From assembly GCA_024704765.1 (NCBI GenBank), contig JAKMXF010000009.1, positions 45,803 through 109,802 of the forward strand: 64,000 bases of DNA. Direction: 5' to 3'. Shown here piece after piece: positions 1 to 12,081 of this stretch. The notes under the pieces are model-generated. The model was given only the letters and a program-made list of their open reading frames with translations, searched no databases and was not told the origin of the DNA. The stretch comes from Oopsacas minuta (taxonomy: Eukaryota > Porifera > Hexactinellida > Lyssacinosida > Leucopsacidae). Each line of letters opens with the position of its first letter. Position 1 is the stretch's first letter. A program made the position numbers and the translations under genes.

Positions 1-3000
1 GAATGTGTTAAATTAGTATAGGAGATCCACAGGTGAAAAGGTTGGGATACGTTGCGCGCTGTTCGATGTGAGTCTACACACAGCTACAGTAGTTTATCAT
101 TACCAGAATCTTACTTTAACGACTATGCTGAGTCCGAATGTGGTATTGTAAAAAACATCTATATTATTAAAAAATTAAGAAACAACAACCTATTTGTTTT
201 TTGGGTATTATTTGCTGATTAAAATCAGATTAACTTATTAGCGTCTAATTGAGCGGAGTATGATTTTAACCAAAAAAGATAAACATTTCTAAAACTTGTT
301 TATGGTCCTGTCTCTATTAAAATGGCGAAAATAATAAAATTTCAATTACCCAATTTTACAATGTTTGTAACCGAGTATAATCAATGGAATAAAATTACAA
401 TATTTTAGGATAATACCACAAACTATTTGACTACATCTGTAGCTACATATGAGACCCTGTTGATGAGAAAATTTTTACTGTTGTATCTGCTCCACATGAT
501 CAGGGGTTATACAGTAATTCTGGATAGGTACTCTTTCTAACAGGGACTCTCCTGAGCTTTTTGGACAGTTATTTTGTACAAATTAGAGTCACACGGCCGG
601 CACTTTGCGCCCTTCATGGCTCATGAACTGGCACTATTAATGTCCACCAAAGTATGCGGGCGGGTGACGTTTCATTATCATTATCTCATCATTTTATGAT
701 GTTATCATAATAAAAAGTGACTAATTCATGGAAATTTTATATGACTCTACTTCCAGATACAGTCAACTTCCATTATATCGAAGAATGAAATGTACAAATA
801 CGTAAGATCCCAAACAGTCAAAGTAGCATACATTTCATCAATCATGTCCAACTCCGCTTGTATCAAAGATATTATCGCGTCCCTTGAGCTTCGATATGAA
901 GGGAGTTTGTACGTTAGGCTTTGTACACTAGTCAGTTAGTCGTCCTTGATATGGGCGGGTGGTGCTGAAATAAGTTTCTAACTAACAGTGGCCTTATGTA
1001 GTTGATAACTTCATGATCACTACTACCAATACAATAACAGACTCAACTATTACGTTTGTTTTTTCAGGTTCATGTTGAGTGTCATGTCACAACGTGGCAA
1101 AAGCTGCGTATAATGATCAGAGGAGTAGCTAGCATTTTCCCTTTTAAAAAGGGGTTGCTACTGGGGTTGCTGACAGTAGCCCTGTGGTTGCCTGCAACCA
1201 ATAGCAATCCCATAGCTAAGCCTATCATAATGATATTGATAGACAATGGTGCTACCGAGTTTTCTCTCGCCAAAAAACTTAGCGAAAGGACATTAATTAG
1301 ATTATTCATTATTAATCCAGGAAATTTGCTAGAATGCAAACTGAACTGACAAGGTTAAAATAGCAAAATAATGCTAAATATACAACGTTACCAAAATCAA
1401 CGAATTGTAACAATTAAAATCAGCATACTTATCCCTCTACGCCTGTACAGGTATTCAGTTCTGTAATTGTACAATATATATAATTAATACCTACTCGTCA
1501 GAGATAAATGTAGTGTAACATCATTTCTTTAATAGTCAGACTTAATGACTCCTGAGTTACTACACCGGAGGATATAGCCTAAGATAAAGTTAGCTGGCCT
1601 GGATACAAATACACACATTAAGAGTATTAAATAACACATGGAAACTTCAAGAGCTTACCACATTATGTTTTTACGAATATATGTGAAAAAGCATTTATAC
1701 ATCCCTAGCATATTTCCCTGAATAAGCACTGTTTGAATATGACAGAAATATGCAGGGAAGGAGGAAGGGAGATATTCAAGGCAATACTAAATTACCTGTA
1801 TATATTCATTCATTGGTCTGAGGCCCACTCGAAAATATCGTGTCGAATGGACACTACATGTTTGTTTGAGAGAAACGAAGTAATTCTTATCTGGGTTCCA
1901 CAATATTCCTATATGAAAGCCTGATATACTTATCCGTATTATGACACAATCAAGGAATACGGAGAGTATCATTTGATAGATCGAGTATCTATAACAATAG
2001 CAATGCTGTTAGTTGGTTTAGCAGCTGATATAGAATGAATTATACATAGATATATTCCCTTAATAATATAATCAATCAGGTAATAATTCACATGTACATG
2101 TAATAATGAGGTTAATAATACATATATACAAAACTTACTGAAAGATTGCACACAGCTGGAATATACCTCATTGTACTATTATGTAACTGTAATAAGCAGA
2201 AGATAGTGTAGCCTAAGGTAGATAATGTAACTGATAAATACAATGGATATTAGGATAAAATTTATGTACTGGTATGTATGTGAGTTAGTTTTAAAGAAAA
2301 CCCGAGGAACATCTCTAGTAATAGAACCCTCCCTGGAAAATTAATCTGAATAAAAAGACCCTGAGATATTTCTTATACCCTGCGTTAAATGAAGACTCTA
2401 TGCATAGGCTTAATACATGTATAAGCGACAGAGGCCCCACACTATCCCCAAAATGAGCGCTTTCCAAAAATCCTGTGGGAAACACTGGGCACCACCTATA
2501 AATTTCTTTGCGCCAGGTAGTGTGCTCCAATCAATGCGACTCCTGTCCGGCAGGACTATGCCAAGACTGGGTACGTCACTGGGGAAGCACTGTATATTAA
2601 ATAATACGATATGCTAACCAAACTTATACCTGAAGTTATTCCTTAGGAGATATAGATGCAGATCTATCCTGATTATTATGCCATAATGTTAGCTCTTCTA
2701 ATCGTTACCACTTCATAAAAAACAAACACTCGTTTTGAGGCAGTTTAGTGCGCTAAAACGTTAAGCACGAGTAAGACTTAACTGAAATAATAAGAATTAT
2801 ATTGTGTAAGTCAGGGCAGAATAGGACGTATTAGCGTATTAGAGAGCAAGTAAACACCAGTAAAATATATAATTATTAAAAATGTAAGGAATTGCTCGCT
2901 ACGATTTAGTAACTGAAAAGTTGTATGTTGTAACACAAACTGAATTAACCCAATAACAATCTCTTATAGCATTTGTAAGGTAATTATACTTTATAAGAAT

Positions 3001-3006
3001 GATAAG
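1..3006. other. Gene-poor left flank
   Basis: I see no convincing coding region here. The open frames are short, lack recognisable domains and mostly overlap each other on opposite strands. The only structured feature I can support is the short MITE listed at 760-909. The stretch is AT-rich with scattered poly-A/T runs, like the other intergenic DNA in this window. Confidence 0.6.
760..909. mobile_element. Short TA-flanked MITE, family A (copy 1, decayed)
   Basis: The left end reads CAGTCAACTTCCATTATATC, preceded by TA, and the right end carries the inverted counterpart (CTTCGATATGAAGGGAGTT). The same termini occur at 32939-33102 and 39945-40136. All three share an internal block with a GTCCCTT/GACCCTT-type motif just before the right terminus. 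TA flanks and CAG termini fit a non-autonomous Tc1/mariner or pogo-type element. This copy is the most diverged, and its right boundary is approximate. Confidence 0.6.
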
Positions 3007-6000
3007 TTATGAAGTATTGCTTCTCTCTGGCTGAGAAAGTCGTAGGATTTTAACATCTACATTACTATTTATGTAAGATGTCATGTCTAGTGGTGTGAAG
3101 AATATAAATTGTCTATCAGGAAATTCAGCAGCAGTATTCATCATGAGATCAATGCTGATAGCTCTATTTACCATGTCCATGAATACGTCAAATTCATCAA
3201 GACACCGAAATGGAGATTCCATAGCTTCCCATAGAGACATGATGAAACATACAGTTGTGTAAGATCTCTCCCCTCCTGACAGGGTGCATGTATTGTGAGT
3301 ACCTCTTTTGTTTTGTCTGTTAGTAGTAACCTCTAGGTTTAATGTCTCTGATTTGGGATCGAAGCGAATACGACCTGAATAATTCCTCTTGCTGAGATGT
3401 TGTTGGAAGTAATGACTAGCCCTTATTATCATCATGTCCTGTAGCTCTTCATGCTTTTTCATTCGTATAGCTAGTGCTACACTCAACTTATTGAAAAGCC
3501 TAGACATTACCTTCATAGTATCTTTGTGTACTTTGTACTCTTCAATACGTTTAGTTAATTTCTGAGTGCATTCCTCACGACTCATTATTTGTGATTCTTG
3601 TTGTAATTGTATAGCTTTCTTGGTTTGCTTAATCACACTCTCCAATGTGGCTGAGTTTGATTCTGTGTCAATTCTCTCTCCACAGTTCCTCAAGGCCTCT
3701 GAAGCAAGTTGTTCAGCTTCATCGCGAAACTTCTCACAATTAGCTGCCTCCCCTCGTATAATATTCTCAAACTTCTCTCTCTTTTCTCGATAAAGTTCTA
3801 TGTGTGTTTTGACGTCATCTTTAAGGTTATCAATATCAATTAGTTTTTTCTTAAATGAATCCATTTCCTCTTTCAATACTTCCAATCGTTCATCTACCTG
3901 TTTCTTAGCATTTATTTTATCCTCCATTTCATTCTCAGCTGTCTTTAGAGATTGTGCTGTATCTCTAATCTGTAATTGATGCTGTTCTTCTTTATGCTTA
4001 GATTCCTGTAGAGCATTTTCAAAAGGTTCTATCTCTTCCTGCTGTTTCTGTTCCTCGTTAGTTTTAGCTATCAAATCTTCAATCTGTCTCTCAAGTGTTC
4101 TTTTGGTAGTATTCAATTTTCTAGATTGGCTATGTAGATCATTTTGACCAGTATTGACACGATTCAATTCAGATTTACAAGCTTCATACACTTCAGAAAG
4201 TTTCTCTCTTTCCACTTGTAGAGATTTTAATTCTCGTCTATAAGCATCAATACTCGTAGACACGTCTTCTTCCAGGTATTTTACTTTTTTCTCTCGATTC
4301 GAAAAAGCAGATCCCTTTCTCTGTATCTCATCCCCTGCTATAGTGTATGCAGTACTGCAGTTAGCAGGAGCATTCTTCCACATAACACTACGTGCTCTGT
4401 CATGCTGCTCTATTAGAATAGTAGATTCTATCTGTGCTGTATCTATCAGATAGTTCATAACATCTATATCTGGACAGGTTATCATATCGAAAATAGTAGG
4501 GAATTCACTACGTGCCTTGAATCTGCTTATATCATATGGTCTCCCTGAAAACTGAGTTGACACGATAGGAGGAGGCCTATCTCTACAGACCTCCTTCATC
4601 AATCTGTTTAGGAGCACTCTGTCATTCAAGTTATCGACTATAAAACTCTTCATAAGGCCTCCGATACCAGCTTCTACACCCAAGGCCCATTTCCTATCCT
4701 TTACAGCTAGAAAGGATCCAATTGGACCCTTAGGAGTACGTGAGAATGAACTAGAGTTAGTCCTGATCTTCTCCATTAAAGCAGGCATATATTCTCCATA
4801 GAGAGATAATTCGTTAGATTGACTCCGTAAGAGACGCTCAATACGGTTTTTGGTTTCAACTATTGTATGATCATTGTTAGATAGTTTATTTCTAAATCCT
4901 TCAAATCTGCTATTCAGTTTAGAAGATAGAGATTGATTCTGTTTTATTTCTTCTTCTATTTTTAATAATTTCTGCTCCACATTATTCTTATTTGTACTCA
5001 GTTCATCTTCCTCTCTCTTCCTCTCTTCCCAGACAGGAGTGAGATCTTTCTTTGCTCGCTCTTTCAGCTCTTTAATCTTCTTCTCAAAGAAAGAACACTC
5101 CTTCTTACAACTGGCAATATTCTGTTGTATTGCCTTAAGTTGGAGTCCTAACTCATTTCTACATTGCTTAGCAGCTGTTATAAGAGAATTAGCATTGCTA
5201 CATTCACTATGAACATCCTTAGCTTGATTACCAATAGCCTCGTATTCCTCTTTTGTCTTGTCAAATGATTTTGAGTGTTGATTCAAGCTAATTGTTGCAC
5301 TGTCAATTTCTTTATCACACTTTTCTAGTGCTTTCTCACACTTTTTGATCTTGTGCTCTATTGGGACCAGAAGGTTCTCTTTCTCCTTCACAAGAGCCCA
5401 GGCTTGTTCTCTGTATTTACTGGATAGTTTAGCTTCTAACGAAATAATACGACCCATCCCTACACAATTATTAATTAGTATTAAATAACTCTCAAAATCA
5501 AGTCAGCACATCAGAATAAACACACAGATACTTGTACTATAATATGATAGAATTGCGATAAGACACATATTCTATTTTGTTCCCTCAAGGGGACGGGGTA
5601 CATCTTTTCCAAATTCCACTAAACTCAGCCAAATTTGGGTATAGAAATTCCAGGAGGATGCGGTCGTGCACGCCAAAGAAGTTCTAGTTATGCCTATGCT
5701 ACGTATGTTTTTCTTCTAGTAGGTAATACAGTATTCAGTATTTTAGAAACATTTCCGAGACTACTTCCATCAAATTCTGGAGCACAAACTCAGGATAATA
5801 TGTAATAGCAAAGCAGAGGTTCCCAATCTATTTAGACCATGGATACCTTCCTTAACCACAATACTTCAATGATAGAAGATATTTAACTAACTTACCCTTG
5901 TATATGTTCTCCAGGTTCTTAATCTCATGCTCCATCTCAGCTGTAGAGTTAGACTTAGCAGCTATAACATACTTCAGCTTAGCTAGTGCCTGATCAATAT

Positions 6001-6733
6001 GATCATAATCCTGGCACATCTGTTCCAGGTGAGTAGCTTTCATGAATAGCTTATACATATTACCTGGATTATTAGAAGCCAAGAAGCTCCTACTGGTGTC
6101 CTGGTTAAGCATAGAGATCGGGTTCTCTATCTGGATGGAGAATTGCTCCAGAATACTATTCAGCTCATCTTTAGTTGTAGCTAATGTCTTCTTGTTATGA
6201 TCTTGTATTCTGTATGAGCTAGCTCCGTCAGGAGTTATACGTCTGATTACGTGTATACTCCTCCCGAACCTATCAGGTTGGTATGAATCATCTCCTGTAT
6301 TCTTTAATGTGATTTCTACCTGGGCATAAGATTGTCCCTTTTGTATGAAAGTCTTGATAGACGAACCTCTGTTAGTACACATAGCCCTTCCTCCCAGTCC
6401 CACGTATATAGCGCTCATTATTGCAGATTTCCCACTGCCATTCAAACCAAGGATTAGATTGACATTTTGTCCCAGTTCAACTTCTAACTTCTTATGACAC
6501 ATGAAATTAGTTAGACACAGTTTCTCCATAATTCCACACTCTCCTTCTACTGGTGTGCTAGAAGCAGCTATAAGAGATTTCATTCTTTTTGAAACGCTGC
6601 TACTCTCGCCAGAACGGCGTTTACTCCTGTTAGATTTGACAGGTCGTGGCTTAGGATCAACAGGTATGTTGTCAATCTCATTGTCAGTGTCTTCTTGAGA
6701 TAACTTAAACCGTTTTGATTCTCTGGCGTCCAT
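3007..6733 (-). CDS. SMC6: SMC6, structural maintenance of chromosomes protein 6 (2 exons)
   Basis: ATPase subunit of the nuclear SMC5/6 complex, which acts in DNA repair by recombination and in chromosome stability. Exon 1 is 5896-6733 and exon 2 is 3007-5459. The intron 5460-5895 has GTAAGT and AG borders in phase 1, and the joined model is exactly 1096 aa (human SMC6 is about 1091). Visible elements in order: basic, Ser-rich N-terminus; Walker A GLNGSGKS at residues 96-103; long coiled coil; central hinge (ALGVEAGIGGLMKSFIVDNL); second coiled coil; ABC signature LSGGERS near residue 1006; Walker B RCLDEFDVFMD near 1031-1041. LDEFDVFMD is characteristic of SMC6 rather than other SMCs. The start is the ATG at 6733, because an upstream in-frame extension looks like untranslated AT-rich sequence. 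No frame lesion is visible. Confidence 0.95.
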
Positions 6734-8320
6734 TCTGATTAAATAGCTAATCAATAGTATTATATAATCAATTATGTAAACTGTAAAGTGTCCTTCCTGG
6801 AAGAATAACAACCCCTTCTGGTACAATATTCCACGTCAATAATATTTAGCAGAAATAAGTACAGTGGAACCTGTATGAACAATACATATCATAGGTTTAG
6901 CAAATTGTCGGAAGCTATTTCAGATCAGAAACACTGTTGGATTATAGAGGGTTATAGAGTTGTCAGCTAATGCAGGTTTCACTGTACTGATTACCCAACT
7001 CGTTATAACAGGACCGACGGAAATAATGTTTCGATGGTCCGGCAATTGCCTCCTCCCAACCTGCCTTACCGGGTGTAATCGCGTTTTAGGGACCCAGTGG
7101 CCAGTGATTTAAGGATCCCCGTCTCCGAAACTCTATCGACATATGGACCAATTCAGTGATATTCGGCCCTCTACCCGGCTACCCGTAGCATAGGCGTGGG
7201 AGTGGGTCCGGACCTTTATGGGCATAATTTGCTGGACCATTTTGAGTCTGTCCGGTTTTTAGCCGGACCATGACTTTTCTTGTTTTGATGAATTTTTACT
7301 TCGCACTATTGTATCCAAAGTATGGAAATAGTTTTCTAATTTTGTTAATCATTTTATTTCCATCGTTGTGAATCAATTTTTCGAACACTGAACACCGAAT
7401 GACTGTTTTTGGTACGTTTTCAAAACAGGACATGTAATCTAGTGTTTCTACTATGAGACTACTTTATATTTCCATGAATTACTTCCCAATGTTTTAACTG
7501 TACATTCATTGGACCATACAACCAAGGTTTGTTTCTATTTCTAGCCGGACCACTTTTTGAAGCAGTGCTACGCCACTACGTAAGTCACTCATATAAAACC
7601 TATAGGCTCATGAATATAGTTCTGTATATATTTGTTAAGAGTTTACCCAGATTCTTCCCTTGTGCCAGTTATAAACGCGTTTTATGTTACTCAGAGTATC
7701 TTTCTTGTGCTTGTTCAGATTTTTGACTGTATGTATTGTATCACTGCTCTCAGATGTCATCTCAGTAGATTTATTTTTGAGATTACGTATTTACAAACTG
7801 TTTGCAAATGCTAATACTGTATTAATACAAAGAAAGTCCTACTGTAACAACTTCAATTGTGCATCTAACAGGACATTCGGGCAACACATAAATCCTAAAA
7901 GCGAGCCCAACACAATCAAACAAAAATCCTGACTACAGTAATTAAGGATATAAGAAATATTTGTTTGTAAATAAACTGTTTTGCAAATAAGTATTTTGTC
8001 TATTTCCTGCGCTAGGAATTTTGTGCACAGAACCGGGGATCCTTAAAACACTAGTGATTTTGCCCCTCTCCCGTCCTTATATCGCTTTCAGTATTTTTTT
8101 CATCTATAATATTTCCAATTATACTTACATGTTTATGATGGTCTAATTACTATGTACACGTACTTAATGGCTAAAAATAGCATCAATCGACAGCAGAATA
8201 GATATCATAACACTATTACTAAGGACATTACATATGAATAACATAATAATATGCATAATGGTTTAATAAATTACAAATTGTGTTTGAATAAAAGAAAAAC
8301 AAACTATTAGTTCACTGATT
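6734..8320. other. Intergenic region with MITE remnants
   Basis: There is no supported gene. At 6859-6988 a short element has related ends (CAGTGGAACCTG on the left, inverse of CAGGTTTCACTG on the right). Its interior (AAATTGTCGGAAGCTATT) recurs at about 26975. Between 7190 and 7580 a GGTCCGGC-rich block has imperfect GGCGTRG-type ends and may be another MITE. A motif containing AAGGATCCCCG occurs inverted near 7110 and 8045. Small open frames at 7529-7932 overlap in different phases and look non-coding. Confidence 0.45.
6859..6988. mobile_element. Small MITE with CAGTGRAACCTG ends
   Basis: The left terminus CAGTGGAACCTGTATGAAC and the right terminus (inverse of CAGTGAAACCTGCATTAGC) form imperfect terminal inverted repeats around about 90 bp. 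The interior motif AAATTGTCGGAAGCTATT recurs in a second partial copy at 26966-27071, which also ends with an inverted CAGTGGAACCTG. It is non-coding, and the superfamily is not certain. Confidence 0.55.
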
Positions 8321-9172
8321 ATGCAATTTCCAACAATTACCCAACTATACTCATTCAATGCACATTTTGAAGTTGAGATCTGGGGAATAAATCAAAGAAA
8401 TGGGTTACTTCTACTGTACGGATTTACACAACCAAACCATCAACAAATGTTCGCTCATCATGGAGTATTCGGTCAACCTCTACCTGCAAACAAAGTATAC
8501 TCTATCAAGATATTTACAGTAGACGGGTACCATGTAACTTCACTGGCAACAAAACAAATAAATTCCGTAAAGTGTGCAAAATTCACAGAGTATTTAATCT
8601 TATTTCGCAATGGTTTGGATGAACTGGTGCTATTTAATGATTTCCACTTCGAAATTAAACATAGAAATAAAATAATAGATCTTATAGATTGTGATGAAGA
8701 TGGGAATATTTATACAAATTGTGAAGAGAAAGATTCTATATCATTTTATACACAAGATCTCGAAATCAAAAGAAAAATCACCTTCAACAATTTTGGCAAA
8801 GGAAAACCCAATTCCCTAGCTATGAATAATGAAATTATGGTAATCTTAACCTCACGTAAAAACGCTCCTTTAATTGAGAACTTATATCAAATTCATATGT
8901 ATAGCCTATCAACATTAGAACACATTGAAACTGTTACATTAATTGCAAATTGGCATTATGAAGATTCCGAAATGTACATTGACAAACAAAACAATATTAT
9001 TATCATTAACAAATCTGGAATAACACTGTACTTTGATAAAGGAGAGTTTCGACATTATCAAATTGAGAAAGATCAAGAGGGGAAATGTGTATTCCTGGTG
9101 AGAGATTCACAGATAATACGAATTATGGAAGGTGGAGAACTAAGGATATACAATTTCTCTAATAATACATAG
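8321..9172 (+). CDS. Intact 283-aa beta-propeller-like protein of unknown function
   Basis: This is an uninterrupted single-exon frame with an ATG start (GATTATGCAATTTCC context). The sequence alternates short beta-like segments with polar turns (for example DEDGNIYTN, KQNNIIIINKSGITLYFD, EGGELRIYNFS), the texture of NHL/YVTN-type propellers. I do not see strict NHL or Kelch signatures, a signal peptide, a membrane segment, RING or B-box. It resembles in size and style the 313-aa proteins at 18897-19838 and 46936-47877, so a lineage-specific propeller family is plausible. The long intact frame in DNA full of broken relics argues that it is a real gene. Function unknown. Confidence 0.65.
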   Translation: MQFPTITQLYSFNAHFEVEIWGINQRNGLLLLYGFTQPNHQQMFAHHGVFGQPLPANKVYSIKIFTVDGYHVTSLATKQINSVKCAKFTEYLILFRNGLDELVLFNDFHFEIKHRNKIIDLIDCDEDGNIYTNCEEKDSISFYTQDLEIKRKITFNNFGKGKPNSLAMNNEIMVILTSRKNAPLIENLYQIHMYSLSTLEHIETVTLIANWHYEDSEMYIDKQNNIIIINKSGITLYFDKGEFRHYQIEKDQEGKCVFLVRDSQIIRIMEGGELRIYNFSNNT

Positions 9173-9370
9173 CACGTATATACCAATATCAGTTATTGAT
9201 AATTATAATAATTGCAGAGTTCTAATAACTATTCTAAAGTTGATTAACCTCAATCAAATTATATTTTTATGTGAATGCTGCATATTACCAACACTAATAG
9301 GGTTTAGGACAAATTCCAGTTATCCCTTAACGAGTTAGTTATCGTGTACAAATAGCGACATTTCTTCTCA

Positions 9371-10302
9371 TCAGAAAAAAGTAGGCCCCCTTAGTGATAG
9401 GCCCTGGGCAAGTTTCATATTTGCCCATTGATAAAGATGGAACTGTTTTATGATAGAATTCGAAAGAATTAGAGGAATCAAAGATTCATTTCCAAAATTA
9501 CCAATATGGATGGCTTTAAGATGAATTAGCTCTTCTCCCAACTCGTTTTGCGAAATATCATTCGGATAGCACATGGCTCCATTTACATCAGTAGTTGTTT
9601 TCGGAGTGAGATTCAAAGATAGTAACTGTTGTAGTGCCACTTTTAGACCAGATAAATGTGCTGCGAATGACCGCACACTGGCGACACGATCTATCCATCT
9701 TGTTCTGGACAAGCCATGTATAGAGCATGCTATGTAAAGTTGTAATATGTGCCATCGTTGAGGACTACTAGAGAATAGGTTGTAGATTGTTTGAATTATG
9801 CCAAAGTAGGTGACAGCCTCGGTGCAGCTTTCAGCAGAATCCGCTCCAAGCAGGTTTAATGATGGCAGGCATAAGGAGAATATAAACATAAGGGATTACT
9901 GTATTTATGTGCTCTCTTGAGCCCCATTGTATTTGCCAGACATATTTGCTGCATTGGCGTAGCCTTGTCCGTGACAATCAGCGATGGGTACTCCATATCC
10001 TTTAAGCGTTTCAAGGATTAAGTTGGTGATCTCGAACCCCGTTTTATGCCATCAACCAACAAAGCCAGAAAGCGTTTTTGCACTATGAAACCCTCATTCA
10101 CTCTTACCAGGTACCTAAGGATGTGTGTCGTTTGTTCTATGTGGGAAGCATCAGGGGTGGAATCAGCCATGATGGAGTAGTACTTTGCGCTCTCTCTTTC
10201 ATCCAAAACATATCTCCTAACATTAACAGCACAAGTAGTAATGAACTCGTTTTGAGATTCTGGTGAAAGGTAGTGAGCCCGTAATCCCTTTTTGTTGTCC
10301 AA
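9371..10302 (-). pseudogene. hAT-superfamily transposase remnant, ZMYM1-like
   Basis: The fragment reads in at least three frames. 10018-10302 carries the catalytic-core start typical of ZMYM1/TTF-type hAT proteins (LSPESQNEFITTC, then AKYYSIMADSTPDASHIEQ, whose Asp belongs to the hAT DDE core). About 9900-10020 continues in another frame (ADCHGQGYANAANMSGKYNG). 9371-9889 holds the downstream helical insertion (HGLSRTRWIDRVASVRSF) and the start of the C-terminal region. The N-terminal zinc finger and the C-terminal dimerisation end are absent. It is a transposon fossil and cannot encode a functional enzyme as it stands. Confidence 0.82.
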
Positions 10303-10587
10303 CTTTGACTTTAGTGACCTCCAAGTAGAGAGATCTAAGCAATCTATATAAATACAAATAATTTATTTCGATATCAGAAATATAACTGTATATAATTTCA
10401 AACTAACATTTTTCACGATTGTCGCAATTTTCATGGCTACTCCCGTATTTACACCTGTAATGATGCCTACATCTTTTCCATTCGTCGATGAGATTTGATT
10501 GAAGGAATTATTCTTAGGAATAACCATCAATCGTGAAAATTGTATCGATTGGTTGAGGGTTCACGGATTATTAGCAAGAAGTATGAG

Positions 10588-11241
10588 CAGGGGCGTCGGA
10601 AGTGGGGGGATGGGGGTTCTCATCCCTCCATGATTTAGACAGGGAGATAATCCCCCTTTAATTGTGAGTGAGTATTAAATTATTTTCGAATATATTGGAA
10701 CATTCTGCCGATTTAGGAGGGATATAATGTACAATAGTTTACACCCCGGATCGGCATTTTCGATACTTGTTTGAAAATAATTATAAACCAACTACGATGA
10801 GGGTTATCCCCTTGAGGGTATTATCTCCCCCTTCATAGTTTGTTTATAGTTATTTTCATATTATAATATTGTTGCCAGTTGGGAAGTTTTTCAACAGAAA
10901 CCTTACACATCCAGTCATTGGTTGAAGCCTGCTGGAGTTATCGGTACATCTTCGTATTATCTAGTTTTATATTTAGCACCTCACATGTATAGTAATACTT
11001 GACTACTAACAACAAAGCTTGTTAAATAGTAATTTCTTTTGTTTCATGACTGCTGATTACCAACTACACTAATAGTACATAAGCAATGAATATACTACAG
11101 TTTATGTTTTCAAAAATTACAAATGTCTTGGGAGATTGCCAAAGCTCGAAATAAGACTATCTAGATTACTAAATTGAGTGTTATTATTCATGCATTCATA
11201 TCATTAAATCCCCCATGAAATATCAGCTTCCGACGCCCCTG
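10588..11241. mobile_element. hAT-type MITE, 654 bp, with 8-bp target duplication
   Basis: The termini are perfect inverted repeats CAGGGGCGTCGGAAG (left) and CTTCCGACGCCCCTG (right). The flanks AGTATGAG (10580-10587) and GGTATGAG (11242-11249) match in 7 of 8 positions, the 8-bp duplication expected for hAT elements. The interior is non-coding and contains smaller inverted segments (for example GATAATCCCCCT near 10645 and an opposite-strand counterpart near 10830). It lies about 290 bp from the ZMYM1-like hAT remnant but is not obviously derived from it. Confidence 0.85.
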
Positions 11242-12081
11242 GGTATGAGATGTAAATGCGGGGAAACATGTCGGAAGGTGTATTTTCTAAGGTACACTAA
11301 GGGAGAGGTTGGAGATGTCCTGAAAAGGGTTGCAAGAAATTAGCATCCCTATGAGTAGGATCATTATTTGACGGATCCAATCTTCCTCTTACTCAGTGGT
11401 GGAATTTTTGTATTTTTGGGCAGAAGGACTACAAAGTACACATTTCTTAATCCTAAATCTTAAGATGTATATTTTCAGGTTTTACTGATTTATCATTTGA
11501 CTAGCATTAATTTTGATTGTTTTCCTATAATCTATACATGGATCTGAGTAGCCATTACTTATTTTAATCTAAACTCTAGGTTACATATTATCCATAAATT
11601 CGGCTATTTACAAAAAGGTGTGAAAACATGGTTATTCAAATTTCGTATTAATCGTAGAGTTAAATATCGCAGTATCGTACTTCTCACTGATGTCACACGC
11701 CCTTCAATTCCATTGTCACATTTCCATAGCATACTTCCCAGTTGCCAACCATCCAGCAATTTCACTTTATATACAGGTAAATTTTCCATAGCATAGTAAT
11801 TAAACTACATACTATGCAGGCCTTTATCTCGGTGCGCGGGTTACCTAAATCTAGATGAAGCCCTGATACTATTCCATAGGTAGGAATGAGGTACTTCCAT
11901 CTTAACAAGAACAAATACTATTCTTTAGTCAATATTATTAATACCTAGGTTTATTAGTACGACAAGGAGAATAGCCCGTACCTTTTACTGCATTTATTAT
12001 TATAAGAGGAATTACTAGTTAATTTCCTACTACAGTTATACAATGATCTTATATCTCATTACTACAGCTTAATTGCCATAA
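11242..12081. other. Intergenic, no gene seen
   Basis: No recognisable coding sequence. The small frame at 11604-11789 has no domain and no homologue that I recognise. The last part is the 5' flank of the MPP10-like gene. Confidence 0.5.

Noticed and set aside
1056-1349. Opposing 97- and 85-codon frames as small genes
   Set aside because: They overlap on opposite strands, have no domain, and sit in AT-rich non-coding DNA.
3007-6733. Two separate SMC-like genes
   Set aside because: The two frames join with consensus splice sites in matching phase to give a full SMC6 of normal length.
7190-7580. GGTCCGG-rich block as a defined MITE
   Set aside because: Ends are too imperfect and no target duplication could be identified, so it is only mentioned in the intergenic note.
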